Shown here: positions 39,201-47,354 of the stretch, piece after piece | Layout: each line of letters opens with the position of its first letter | Numbering within the stretch: the stretch's first letter is position 1 | From: Luteibacter sp. 9135 | GTDB lineage: Bacteria > Pseudomonadota > Gammaproteobacteria > Xanthomonadales > Rhodanobacteraceae | NCBI RefSeq assembly: GCF_000745005.1 | Contig: NZ_JQNB01000001.1 | Location: 2,659,501 to 2,723,500 of the forward strand | DNA: 64,000 nucleotides | Direction of reading: 5' to 3' | Position numbers and translations under genes: made by a program | The notes under the pieces: generated by a model | What the model saw: only the letters and a program-made list of their open reading frames with translations | What the model was told of the DNA's origin: nothing | The model's database searches: none

Positions 39201-39227
39201 GCGTCGAAGATAAGGACGGGGAATCAT
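36213..39227 (-). CDS. TonB-dependent receptor with carboxypeptidase-regulatory-like N-terminus
   Basis: Outer-membrane active transporter of 1004 residues. It has a signal peptide (to about AYGQA) and a CarboxypepD_reg-like domain (about 30-110). A plug domain follows with the TonB-box candidate LDQVTVSA and the NGMNTTDPLSGFG region, then a long barrel ending in Phe (GVTYDF). It is of the Oar-like class that takes up large or peptide-linked substrates. It lies between a DeoR-family regulator and a secreted hydrolase, suggesting uptake of the hydrolase products or of a phosphate ester. The ligand is unknown. Confidence 0.9.
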   Translation of the reverse strand: MIPRPYLRRSLLCAAVAASLTGVAYGQATTGRIAGSAPVAAGETVLIEGSNGLTREVAVDPRGRYVAEALPLATYKVSLKANGQVIDSRDNVTLRVGAATDVSFASAGSSASAQQLDQVTVSATQVAKIDVATVASSTVITAADMARLPLQRSAEAIALLAPGASPGYSGFQNAFGGSLVSFAGSAVSENAYYINGMNTTDPLSGFGGVTLPYGAVDQQEILSGGYSAMYGRSDGGVISQVGKRGTNEWHFGVQVLWEPDFARASARNITYGHDNPAPPGTINQRNDDNHEWSTTVSAYAGGPLIKDTLYAFAAVEMQRSKGNSIGDVNHAYDTRYTYKDPKWYGKLDWNINDSNILELTGVNQTHRSNGNKYNYDYDTNTVGDFASTDSTYKTRAMVYSAKFTSYITDNLTLTALYGKSKLTYYNEPPATGVTGPFLGNVSQQNPALNGGTPISNGQTLDTVDNPDHQSTNRNLRVDLNYKAGDHSITAGIDNQDSRDIDDGTTIGGDGYELWYAKGDPNLNISDSPFVDKPANYPGGQTGYYGYYRHYNTLASVRVKQRAQYVMDDWQVTDRLLLSLGLRNDQFTNYNPAGQPYLKLTKPQWAPRLGFSWDVNGDSSMKVYGNAGRYFLAMPASVALRTSSGSLATNQYFTYTGIDAGGLPTGVTFVQSATGGAVSPNGEYGQPPDPKTVSAKNIKSEYQDEYILGLDKQLDPSWVAGAKATVRKLRNALDDVCDNGAITRAAVAQGADIDAVTVGSCYLSNPGRANVYQLAKASGGYTDVTVTNADFGFPHLKRNYYGLDLYLSHPFDGTWSGKVDYLYSRSYGNTEGQVRSDVGQGSVAASRDWDYATLMNYANGYLANDRKHQIKLYGSYQVAPEWMVSANLLIQSGLPKSCLGRYGADESDPSGYGSYYHFCFGEPSAYGAKGREPWEELVDVNIEYRPLWADRKLAFTASVFNALNQQRSQRSNPVSGSKNSVNDGYQQVIGYTQPRYARFGVTYDF

Positions 39228-39293
39228 GGGTTGCTCCGGGAAGGACAGATAAGGACAAGGGTGGGTCGGCCGTCCTGGCGCATGGTTTTCGGG

Positions 39294-40049
39294 TCAGGCA
39301 TAGGCGATATCGCCGACGGCTTTGCCGAGGGCGGCGATACCGCGGGATTTTTCCGCGCGCCGGTCGGTGACCAGCAGGTCGATGCGATCCGCGGGGCACC
39401 AGGCGACGCGACTGCGCACGCCGATCTTGGAATGGTCGGCGGCAATGACGATGCGTCGCGCGTTCGCGCACATGGCGCGTGCGATCTCGGCTTCTTCCAT
39501 CTCGAAACTGCTGGCGCCCGCCTTGGCATCGATGCCCACCGGCGAGAGGATCACCATGTGCGGCTGGTAGCGCCCGATCTCGGCGATGGTGCCCGAGCCG
39601 TTGGTGCAGCCGATCTGCGCATCGAAGCGTCCGCCCAGCAGGTGCACGTCGTTCCCGGGACGCGAGGCGAAGCGCGCGGCCACGTCCACCGCGTTGGTGA
39701 CGATGGTGAGCCCGGTACGGGTGGCCAGCGCTTCGGCCACCAGGTTCATCGTGCTGCCGGCGTCCATGAAGATGGTCTGTCCGCTCTCGACCAGGCTGGC
39801 CACCTTCCGCGCGATGGCGCGTTTTTCGCGAACGCGGGTGGCGTGGCGCACGGCGATCGGCGGTTCGTCGCCGGTGAGCACGGCACCGCCGTGTACGCGA
39901 CGGATCTCGCCGCGGGCGGCCAGTTCGACCAGGTCGCGGCGGATCGTCTCGCGCGACACGCCCAGCTCGGTCACGATGCGCTCGACGGATACCTGGCCGC
40001 TGGTGCTGAGCAGGTCACGGATACGGGTGTGTCGTTCTTCATGCCACAT
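39294..40049 (-). CDS. DeoR-family transcriptional regulator
   Basis: A 251-residue regulator with an N-terminal DeoR winged HTH (RIRDLLSTSGQVSVERIVTELGVSRETIRRDLVEL) and a C-terminal sugar-isomerase-like sensor domain with the DAGSTM and GG(R/V) loops that bind phosphorylated ligands. DeoR-family effectors are usually phosphorylated small molecules, which fits the organophosphate genes around it. Its start overlaps the permease stop by 11 bases, so it is translated in the same operon and probably autoregulates it. Confidence 0.9.
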   Translation of the reverse strand: MWHEERHTRIRDLLSTSGQVSVERIVTELGVSRETIRRDLVELAARGEIRRVHGGAVLTGDEPPIAVRHATRVREKRAIARKVASLVESGQTIFMDAGSTMNLVAEALATRTGLTIVTNAVDVAARFASRPGNDVHLLGGRFDAQIGCTNGSGTIAEIGRYQPHMVILSPVGIDAKAGASSFEMEEAEIARAMCANARRIVIAADHSKIGVRSRVAWCPADRIDLLVTDRRAEKSRGIAALGKAVGDIAYA

Positions 40050-41670
40050 GGCGTCGGTCCCTGAGTGTGTGGAGGAGAAGGCGCATGGCGCCGAGTGCGA
40101 GGCCGCCGGCGGCCACCACGCATGTCGCGTAGGCAGCGGCCGGGGCGAGGAAGCCGTTTTCGTCCAGGCGCATCACCGACACCGAGGCCAGGCCCAGGTC
40201 GGCGGTCACCAGGAAGATCACGCCCGACAGCGTCACCATCGAGCGCATGAACAGGTAGAAGAACGCCGAGATCGCGGCTGGCGCCGCGAACGGCAGCACG
40301 GCGTCGCGCAGCACGTGGCGCGTATCGCCGCCGCACACGGCCACCGCATCTTCCAGGGCGTCGGGCACGCGGCGCATGCCCGTCTGCATCGTCAGGAAGG
40401 TGGGTGCGTGATAGTGGTAGAGGCTGCATGCCGCCACGATCGCCACGCTGCCGTACAGCCATGTCGACAGCACGCCATGGTTGAACGCCAGTACGTAGCC
40501 CAGGCCCAGCACCATGCCGGGAACGGCGGCGGGCAGGGCCGCCAGTACCTGCAGTGGGCGGGCCAGCCATCCGGGCAGGCGACGCAGGCCGGCCGACAGC
40601 ATGAACACGCCGACCACACCGACGGTCGCGGCGAGCAGCGACATGCCCACCGACGTCGCCACGGGTCCGTAGCCTTCCGGCATGCCGCCCAGGTAGTTGG
40701 CGAGGGTGAGCGTGCGATCGTACGGCCACAGCCTGACCACGCTCACGTACACCACCGTGCCCAGGGTAACGACGATCGACAGCGCCGCCAGCGCGGCAAC
40801 CCCGCCCAGGGCGGCGTCACGCCAGGGATGCCGTTCCGGCCGCAGCGCATGGCCGGGGCTGGCGTCGCCCAGGTCCTGCCGGCGTCGCGCCAGTCGTCCC
40901 AGCCACACCGACAACAGCGCCGGTGCCAGCAGCAGCATGCCCAGCGTGGCGCCCATGGCGAAATCGCGCTGGCCCACCACCTCGCTGTAGATCTCCATGG
41001 CCAGCACGCGGTAGTTGCCACCGACCACCACGGCGCTGCCGAAGTCGGTCAGCGTCTCGGTGAAGACCAGGAAGGCGGCGGCCCAGAGGGCGAAGCGAAT
41101 CCGCGGCAGGGTCACGTCGACGAACTGCCGCCAGGGCGTGGCACCCATCGACGCCGCGGCGTCGTAATGACGTGCGGGCGTGCGTTCCAGCGCGGCCGAG
41201 ACGATCACGACCACCTGCGGCAGGCCATACATCAGGTTGGCCAGCAGCAGGCCCCAGAAACCGTAGATATCGGTGGGCCAGCCGGTCAGCCGATGCACGA
41301 GGCCGTTGCGTCCCAGCAGGCAGACCAGGCCGAGGCCGAGCACCAGCGAGGGCGCCAGCATGGGCAGCAGCAGCGCGCCGCGGATCAGCACCTTGCCGGG
41401 CAGGCGCGAGCGGTGCAGGGCCATCGCCACGCACAGGCCGATGGCGAGGGTGCCCAAGGTGGTGGTCGCGCCGATGACCACGCTGTGCCATGCCGCACGC
41501 GGCAGGCCGGGGTCGTCCAGCAGCCGGGCGTAGTTGTCCAGCGTGAGCGTGCCCCCGTCGTCCACGAGGCTGCGCATCAACACGCTCAGCAAGGGATGCA
41601 GGAAGAACACGCACAGGCCCAGCAACGGCAGCGCCACCATCGGCAGGCCGGGCAGCAGCGAACGCTTCAT
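40039..41670 (-). CDS. Fused two-domain ABC permease, 2-aminoethylphosphonate type
   Basis: Inner-membrane permease of 543 residues with about 12 helices arranged as two homologous permease halves in one chain. Each half has an EAA-type loop (DAAASMGATPWRQFVDVTLP and DAVAVCGGDTRHVLRDAVLP). This fused layout resembles the 'putative 2-aminoethylphosphonate' PhnU2-type and iron FbpB-type permeases. The ATG at 41670 overlaps the ATPase stop (ATGA); a longer frame upstream shadows the ATPase. Confidence 0.85.
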   Translation of the reverse strand: MKRSLLPGLPMVALPLLGLCVFFLHPLLSVLMRSLVDDGGTLTLDNYARLLDDPGLPRAAWHSVVIGATTTLGTLAIGLCVAMALHRSRLPGKVLIRGALLLPMLAPSLVLGLGLVCLLGRNGLVHRLTGWPTDIYGFWGLLLANLMYGLPQVVVIVSAALERTPARHYDAAASMGATPWRQFVDVTLPRIRFALWAAAFLVFTETLTDFGSAVVVGGNYRVLAMEIYSEVVGQRDFAMGATLGMLLLAPALLSVWLGRLARRRQDLGDASPGHALRPERHPWRDAALGGVAALAALSIVVTLGTVVYVSVVRLWPYDRTLTLANYLGGMPEGYGPVATSVGMSLLAATVGVVGVFMLSAGLRRLPGWLARPLQVLAALPAAVPGMVLGLGYVLAFNHGVLSTWLYGSVAIVAACSLYHYHAPTFLTMQTGMRRVPDALEDAVAVCGGDTRHVLRDAVLPFAAPAAISAFFYLFMRSMVTLSGVIFLVTADLGLASVSVMRLDENGFLAPAAAYATCVVAAGGLALGAMRLLLHTLRDRRHVA

Positions 41671-42668
41671 GTCGTCACCCAGGCGCCGCGCGATACATCG
41701 ACGGTCACGGCCTCGCCTTGCGCCAGCGTGCTGCGGCCCGACAGTTCGGTGAGCAGCGAGCGACCGCGCCAGGCGACGCGGGCGTGCGCGAGGCTGCCCA
41801 GGAAGGTCAGTTCCTCGACCACGCCTTCGCCGTGCGGGTCGGCGGCGATCGTGAGGTCTTCCGGGCGCACGCACAGCTCGAACGTGGCATCCGCGCCGGG
41901 CGGCCGTCGTTCGAGGAAGGCGGGCAGGGCGTCCCGCACCAGATCCGTCGGCAGCAGGTTGGCCTTGCCGATGAAGCCGGCGACGAAGCGCGTGCGCGGC
42001 CGCTCGTAGAGGCATCGCGGCGAGCCGACCTGTTCCACGCGCCCTTCGTTCATGCAGACCACGGTGTCGGCCATGGACAAGGCCTCGTCCTGGTCGTGGG
42101 TGACCATGAGCGTCGGAATACCCAGCGATCGCTGCAATGAACGGATCTCCGCACGCAACTGCGCACGGATGGCCGGATCCAGCGCCGACAGCGGCTCGTC
42201 CAGCAGCAGCATGGCCGGGTCGCTGGCCAGGGCGCGTGCCAGGGCGACGCGCTGCTGTTGTCCGCCGGACAACTGATCGGGAAAACGCGCGTGCAGGTCG
42301 CCCATGCCGACGCGGGCCAGCAGGTCGCTCGTGCGCGCGGCGATCGCGGCGTGGCTCTCGCGACGCAGGCGCATCGGGTACCCGATGTTGGCTGCGACGG
42401 TCATGTCGGGAAACAGCGAGTACGACTGGAACACCAGGCCCATGCGTCGATCGCGTGGCGGCAGCGCGGTGATGTCCCGGTCGCCCAGGATCACGCGCCC
42501 GCGGTCGGGCGGCGTGAGGCCGGCGACGATGCGCAGCAGGGTCGTCTTGCCGCAGCCGCTGGGGCCGAGCAGGCAGACCAGGTCGCTTTCGCCGGCCTGG
42601 AAGGACACGCCGTCGAGCACGGTGTGACCGCTCCAAGCCTTGGTTATGTCGTCGATGCGAAGGTGCAT
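41667..42668 (-). CDS. ABC transporter ATPase, 2-aminoethylphosphonate/spermidine type
   Basis: Cytoplasmic ATPase of 333 residues. It shows Walker A GPSGCGKTT, Q-loop VFQSYSLFPDMT, signature LSGGQQQRV and Walker B MLLLDEPLSALD, then a C-terminal TOBE regulatory domain (about 240-333, CVRPEDLTI). The type matches PhnT/PotA/FbpC importers. The ATG at 42668 gives MHLRIDDITKAW; an upstream extension overlaps the binding-protein gene and is rejected. It is coupled to the permease gene. Confidence 0.9.
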   Translation of the reverse strand: MHLRIDDITKAWSGHTVLDGVSFQAGESDLVCLLGPSGCGKTTLLRIVAGLTPPDRGRVILGDRDITALPPRDRRMGLVFQSYSLFPDMTVAANIGYPMRLRRESHAAIAARTSDLLARVGMGDLHARFPDQLSGGQQQRVALARALASDPAMLLLDEPLSALDPAIRAQLRAEIRSLQRSLGIPTLMVTHDQDEALSMADTVVCMNEGRVEQVGSPRCLYERPRTRFVAGFIGKANLLPTDLVRDALPAFLERRPPGADATFELCVRPEDLTIAADPHGEGVVEELTFLGSLAHARVAWRGRSLLTELSGRSTLAQGEAVTVDVSRGAWVTT

Positions 42669-42696
42669 GGTCCCCTGGTCTCCGATGGCCGCGGCG

Positions 42697-43698
42697 TCAG
42701 CGCGTCGATCGTTTGTAGCGGTCGATGAGCGCGGCGCGTTCGCGCGCCGCGCCGGCGAAGTCACGTGCGGGCAGGGTGGCGACGACGTCGGCCGGCAGGC
42801 CCTGCCGTTGCTGTTCGGCACTGGGCACGCTGCCGGGTGCGGCCACGATTTCCTTGAAGCCGCGATAGAGGGCGGCCGCTTGCGGGGATGCCGTCCAGTC
42901 GAGGAACCGGCGTGCCTCCGCCGCGTGCGCGGAACCTTTCATCAGCGCCGAACCTTCCAGTTCGTAACCCGCGCCGTCGGCCGGGATCACCATGGTGATC
43001 GGATAGCCCTGGCGGATGGACTGCATGGCGGAAAAGGCGAACGAGATACCGATGGGAAATTCACCGATGCGCGCCAGCTTGCAGGGCGCGGAGCCGGATA
43101 GCGTGACCTGCCCGACGTTGCGAGCGATGGCCGTCACCAGCACCATGCCGCGGGCATCGCGCCCCGCGTCGGTGAGTGAGGACAGCACCATGTAACCCGT
43201 GCCGGAGGATGCCGGATCGGGCATGGCGACCTGGCCGCGGTAACGGGGCGATGCCAGGTCGCGCCAGGTACGCGGCATGGGCAGGCCGCGCTCGGCCAGT
43301 GCTTCCCGGTTGACGCACAGCGCCGCGAGATAGCCGGTAGGGGCGAACCAGGTGTTGTCCGCTCCACGAAAACGTGCGGGCATGGCGTCGATGTGCTCGC
43401 CATGGACCGGCGTCAGCAGCGGGGCGATGCGCGGATCGAGCAGGTCGGTCACGGCCATGCCCCAGATCGCGTCGTTGCGTGGTTGTGCGGATTCCGCCAG
43501 CAGGCGTGCGGCAAGATCGCCGCTGGAAAGACGCAGCACATGGATGTCCAGATCCGGCAAGGCATGCCTGGCCGCATCCAGGTAGCTGGCTATCTCGTCG
43601 CTTTCCAGCGCGGAATACACGGTGACCTGGCCCGCCTGCGCCACGCCGCAGGCCATGCCCAGGGCGACTGTCATGGCAATGCTGCGGAATGGACGCAT
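42697..43698 (-). CDS. Periplasmic binding protein, 2-aminoethylphosphonate-like
   Basis: Type II periplasmic solute-binding protein of 333 residues with a signal peptide (cut about after AQA, residue 22). The mature start is QVTVYSALESDEIASYL. The ligand-loop motifs PASSGTGYMVL and SGSAPCKLARIGEFPIGISF match the PhnS2 group of organophosphonate binders, and the Ser/Thr-rich loops would hold a phosphonate or phosphate group. It is first in the minus-strand operon. The ATG at 43698 gives a proper signal peptide; the longer frame runs into the divergent gene. Confidence 0.85.
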   Translation of the reverse strand: MRPFRSIAMTVALGMACGVAQAGQVTVYSALESDEIASYLDAARHALPDLDIHVLRLSSGDLAARLLAESAQPRNDAIWGMAVTDLLDPRIAPLLTPVHGEHIDAMPARFRGADNTWFAPTGYLAALCVNREALAERGLPMPRTWRDLASPRYRGQVAMPDPASSGTGYMVLSSLTDAGRDARGMVLVTAIARNVGQVTLSGSAPCKLARIGEFPIGISFAFSAMQSIRQGYPITMVIPADGAGYELEGSALMKGSAHAAEARRFLDWTASPQAAALYRGFKEIVAAPGSVPSAEQQRQGLPADVVATLPARDFAGAARERAALIDRYKRSTR

Positions 43699-43738
43699 GG
43701 ATGGCCCTATGCTGTGCGCGGGTTGTCTTCCACCTGAG

Positions 43739-43753
43739 GGGGTACCATACCCC
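43739..43753. promoter_or_regulatory. Palindromic operator candidate in the divergent promoter
   Basis: GGGGTA-CCA-TACCCC is a perfect 6-3-6 palindrome. It lies 41 bases upstream of the binding-protein start and about 130 bases before the phosphatase start. A half-site-like GGGTATA follows at about 43770. It is a natural candidate for control of both divergent units by the linked DeoR-family protein. Confidence 0.5.
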
Positions 43754-43882
43754 ACCCATGTGGCATTTTGGGTATATTTGCAAAGCTGTGGTTTTACTTC
43801 CAGCAGAGAATTTTCGTTTTTGTCATCCCACCGAAACGTGTTGCCGCTAAGGGGCGCACGGCCAATCCCAGGAGTTCTGTCG

Positions 43883-44674
43883 ATGGAATCGTTGTCCGCC
43901 GCCGGGCGGAAGGAGTTCGAGGCATTCGCCACCGGCATCGCCGATAACGCCCGCGCGCTGTCGTTGCCGCGATTTCGTCGGCCCGTCGACGTCACCCTCA
44001 AGGGCGACATGAGCCCCGTGACCGCCGTGGACCGCGGCGTGGAATCGATGCTGCGCGAGCGCATCGAGCACGCCTGGCCCACCCATGGTTTGCTCGGTGA
44101 GGAATACGGCGCCACGCGCACGGACGCGGAATTCGTCTGGTCGATCGACCCGATCGACGGCACCCGCAGCTTCATCTCCGGCTGGCCGCTGTGGGGCACC
44201 CTGCTGGCGCTGCTGCATCGGGGCCGCCCCGTCATGGGCCTGCTCGACATGCCCGCCCTGGACGAACGCTGGATCGGTCACGTGGGGGTCGGTACCACCA
44301 TGAACGGGCGGCCATGCCGCACCACGGGCTGCGAGGCCCTGGCCGATGCCACGCTCTACACCACCACGCCGGACATGTTCGACGCGGCGGAGTGGGCACG
44401 CTTCGATCGCACCAGCCGTGCGGCCTATAGCCGTCGCTTCGGCGGTGATTGCTACGGCTACGGCATGCTGGCCTCCGGGCATATCGATGCCGTGATCGAG
44501 GCGAACCTCATGCCGTACGACTACCTGGCCATCGCGCCGGTGGTGCAGGCGGCCGGTGGGGTCATGACCGACTGGGAAGGCCGCGACCTGGGCCTCGACA
44601 GCGGTGGCCGCGTCGTCGCCGCAGCCACGCCTGCCCTGCACCGGGCGATCATCGCTTCACTGCAACAGGACTGA
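43883..44674 (+). CDS. HisN-type inositol-monophosphatase-family phosphatase
   Basis: Mg-dependent phosphatase of 263 residues. Metal motifs are EEYG, DPIDGTRSF and the late Asp in MPYDYLAIAPVVQAAGG. The last motif is the PYD form typical of histidinol-phosphate phosphatase HisN rather than the WDxAA of inositol phosphatases. The ATG at 43883 gives MESLSAAGRKEF; an upstream frame enters the divergent promoter. It is the first gene of the plus-strand pair with the phospholipase and may remove phosphate from an imported ester. The substrate is not proven. Confidence 0.85.
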   Translation: MESLSAAGRKEFEAFATGIADNARALSLPRFRRPVDVTLKGDMSPVTAVDRGVESMLRERIEHAWPTHGLLGEEYGATRTDAEFVWSIDPIDGTRSFISGWPLWGTLLALLHRGRPVMGLLDMPALDERWIGHVGVGTTMNGRPCRTTGCEALADATLYTTTPDMFDAAEWARFDRTSRAAYSRRFGGDCYGYGMLASGHIDAVIEANLMPYDYLAIAPVVQAAGGVMTDWEGRDLGLDSGGRVVAAATPALHRAIIASLQQD

Positions 44675-44679
44675 CCTGC

Positions 44680-46830
44680 ATGGTCTCGCGCGATCGTCGC
44701 CGTTTCCTCCAGGCTACCGGCACCAGCGTCGTCGCCTCGCTGGTGGCGCAGGGGTTCCCGGCTGCGATCGCACGCGCGCTTGCCACGGCGCCCGATCGAC
44801 GCACGGGCAGCATCGCCGACGTCGAGCACGTAGTCATCCTCATGCAGGAAAACCGCTCGTTCGATCACTATTTCGGTAGCCTGCGTGGGGTGCGTGGGTT
44901 TGGCGACACGCGCGTGCTGGAGTTGGGCAACGGCGATCCGGTTTGGAAGCAACCGGTGGCCACGTCGCACACCAGGGTATGGAAGCCGCGTGGATTGGCC
45001 GACGACGTGGCCTGGGTCTATCCCTTCCACCTGGATACCCGTGCCAGCGGCGACCATCACGAAGGCACGGATCATGGGTGGAGCACCGGACACGGCGCCT
45101 GGAACCTGGGCCGCAACGATCGCTGGATCGAGCAGAAGCAGGATGTGCTGACCATGGCCTACCTGCGTCGTGAGGACGCCGCATTCCACTATGCGTTGGC
45201 CGACGCGTTCACCGTGTGCGATGCGTACCACGCCTCCGCGCTGGGCGACACCGCGATCAACCGCATCTACCTGTGGAGCGGCTCGTGCGATCCGTCGGGG
45301 CGCCTGGGGCGCAAGTCGAACGGCCCGGGTACCGAAGAACGTGCGGACACCAACGGATATACGTGGACGACCTACCCCGAACGCCTGGAGAAAGCGGGCA
45401 TCCGCTGGCGCGTCTACCAGGGCGGCACGGGCGAGCCGGGTTCGCCCACCGACAATTACACCGACAACTCGCTGGAGTTCTTCGCCGCCTACCAGGTGAA
45501 GGAGGGCGCGGACCCGCACGGCGCGCTGGTGCGCAACGGTGCCTCCACCCACACCTTGCGCGAACTGCGCGACGACGTGATCCACGGCCGGCTGCCGCAG
45601 GTCAGCTGGATCGTCGCGCCTTATCAATACAGCGAACATCCCACCTCATCCCCAGCCGACGGCGCGTTCTACATCCGCCGCGTGCTCGATGCACTCACCG
45701 TCAACCCGAAAGTGTGGTCGCGCACGGTGCTGTTCCTCAACTACGACGAGAACGACGGTTTCTTCGATCATGTGGTGCCGCCGGCGCCGCCGTTGCGCAG
45801 CGAGGAAAACGCGCAGGGCAGGGTGTCGGACGATCTGGTCGCCGGGCTCGACGACGAGATCATGGACCTGGATGCGCACCCGCGCATCTCCGCGCCCATC
45901 GTTCCCGGCAGCGATCCGCGCGGCCGGCAACCGGTCGGCCTGGGCAACCGCGTGCCGATGATCGTGGTGTCGCCGTGGACCCGCGGCGGTTGGGTGTGCT
46001 CGGAAACCTTCGACCACACCTCGGTGCTGCGCTTCCTCGAAAAACGCTTCGGCGTGGAGGAGCCGAACATTAGTGCGTGGCGTCGCTCGATCTGCGGCGA
46101 CCTGACCAGCGCCTTCGACTTCGCGGGCAAGGTCGACGAGCGCATGCCGACGCTGGGTGTGCCGGAAGGCTCCAACGGCAAGGCACCGATCCAGGTGCCG
46201 CGCACGCCGTCGATGCCGGTGCAGGAAGCCGGCACCCGCCCGTCGCGGGCGTTGGGTTATGCCTGGACTATTCAGCACACGCTGGATGGCGAAAGCAGCC
46301 GCATCGTCTTCGAGAACACCGGGCGCCTGGGCGCGGCCTTCCTCGTCTACGACGGTTTGCAGCGCGACGCGCCGCCGCGTCGCTACGCGGTGAGCGCGGG
46401 CACGCGCGTGGCGGATCGGTGGGACATGCCACACGCCGGCGATGCCTACGATCGCCGCATCCATGGCCCGCAGTCGTTTCTCGCACATCTTCGCGGATCG
46501 AGGCAGCACATGATCGAAGCGTCGGTGTCGGGCGTCGGCGGTGAGCGCCGGCTCGACGTGCACCTGAGCAACCGCGGGCGCCTGCCGGTCGAGGTTCGCG
46601 TGACGGAGCGATACGGTGGCGAGTCGGCGCATCGTGTCGTCGTCGAGCCGGGCAGTGAATCGACTTTTCCGCTGGAACTGGGTGCCAGCGCGGGGTGGTA
46701 CGACGTGAGGATCGATCTGCCCGACGCACCTCGATACCTGCGTCGGTTTGCCGGGCATCACGATGACGGAAAGCCGGCGACGAGCGATCCGGGCTACGGT
46801 GCAGCGCATCGACTAGCCGTTTCGCAATGA
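44680..46830 (+). CDS. Tat-exported phosphocholine-specific phospholipase C
   Basis: Secreted phosphoesterase of 716 residues that releases phosphocholine from lecithin-type lipids. The Tat signal is RDRRRFLQATG. Catalytic-domain motifs include MQENRSFDHYFGSLRGVRGF, the TSS/THxxL region (GASTHTLREL), NYDENDGFFDHV and TRGGWVCSETFDHTSVLRFLEKRFG. Two C-terminal DUF756 domains (about 540-630 and 640-710) follow. It lies 5 bases after the phosphatase and is cotranscribed with it. No choline-specific binding motif was verified. Confidence 0.92.
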   Translation: MVSRDRRRFLQATGTSVVASLVAQGFPAAIARALATAPDRRTGSIADVEHVVILMQENRSFDHYFGSLRGVRGFGDTRVLELGNGDPVWKQPVATSHTRVWKPRGLADDVAWVYPFHLDTRASGDHHEGTDHGWSTGHGAWNLGRNDRWIEQKQDVLTMAYLRREDAAFHYALADAFTVCDAYHASALGDTAINRIYLWSGSCDPSGRLGRKSNGPGTEERADTNGYTWTTYPERLEKAGIRWRVYQGGTGEPGSPTDNYTDNSLEFFAAYQVKEGADPHGALVRNGASTHTLRELRDDVIHGRLPQVSWIVAPYQYSEHPTSSPADGAFYIRRVLDALTVNPKVWSRTVLFLNYDENDGFFDHVVPPAPPLRSEENAQGRVSDDLVAGLDDEIMDLDAHPRISAPIVPGSDPRGRQPVGLGNRVPMIVVSPWTRGGWVCSETFDHTSVLRFLEKRFGVEEPNISAWRRSICGDLTSAFDFAGKVDERMPTLGVPEGSNGKAPIQVPRTPSMPVQEAGTRPSRALGYAWTIQHTLDGESSRIVFENTGRLGAAFLVYDGLQRDAPPRRYAVSAGTRVADRWDMPHAGDAYDRRIHGPQSFLAHLRGSRQHMIEASVSGVGGERRLDVHLSNRGRLPVEVRVTERYGGESAHRVVVEPGSESTFPLELGASAGWYDVRIDLPDAPRYLRRFAGHHDDGKPATSDPGYGAAHRLAVSQ

Positions 46831-46875
46831 TCAGCGATGACTGGAAGGGCTCGCCGTCATTGGCGGTCGTTTTCT

Positions 46876-47184
46876 CTGCGGAGAGGAGGCGTCGGGCGGT
46901 CACCCTCTGCGCTCGAGCAGCGGCCGCAAGCGGCCGAACTCGCTCAGAGGATGACCCCCCGACACCTCCCAGACGACTGAGGTTGCGGGTTGGGAAAGCA
47001 ACGCTCGCGGCGTCGCCGAAGAGGACTCTCCAGCGCCTACCACCCGAGGTCACCGACACCTTGCTCTCCATTCGGAGTACCTCTGTCGTCGCAGAGGTGG
47101 CGGGTGGTTACGCTCTGAGCGAGTTCGGCCGCTTGCGGCCGCTGCTCGAGCGCAGAGTGTAGCCACCCGGCGCCTCCTCGCCGC
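46876..47184. repeat. Large inverted repeat with 45-bp identical core
   Basis: Two arms (46876-46960 and 47099-47184) are inverted copies. Bases 46905-46949 and 47113-47157 are perfect complements over 45 bp, and flanks of about 20 bp on each side are imperfect. Each arm contains its own CGGCCG-CAAG-CGGCCG-like palindrome. The 138-base middle holds a smaller hairpin (ACCTCTG ... CAGAGGT, 47080-47098). It occupies most of the 524-base gap between the phospholipase gene and prmB, in which no gene is supported. Confidence 0.88.
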
Positions 47185-47319
47185 ACCCGTACGAACAACG
47201 GCGGTTCCCGGCGACGGACAAGCGACGGCACTAGCCCTCGTGCCTGGTACGCAGCTAGCCGGAGCGGGCGGCCCATGCCCGGCGAGCCCCGGTTGGAAGC
47301 GACCAGGGGCGCGGATGGC

Positions 47320-47325
47320 TATACT
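47320..47325 (+). promoter_or_regulatory. -10-like element of prmB
   Basis: TATACT lies 29 bases before the GTG start of prmB. A TTGGAA at 47293 is 21 bases upstream, longer than ideal spacing. Confidence 0.4.
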
Positions 47326-47354
47326 CTCCGGTCAGCCCCAGCGAAAGTCTCCCC

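Noticed and set aside
46831..47354. Open frames in the gap after phospholipase C
   Set aside because: The short frames overlap the inverted-repeat arms and have no ribosome sites or coherent composition.
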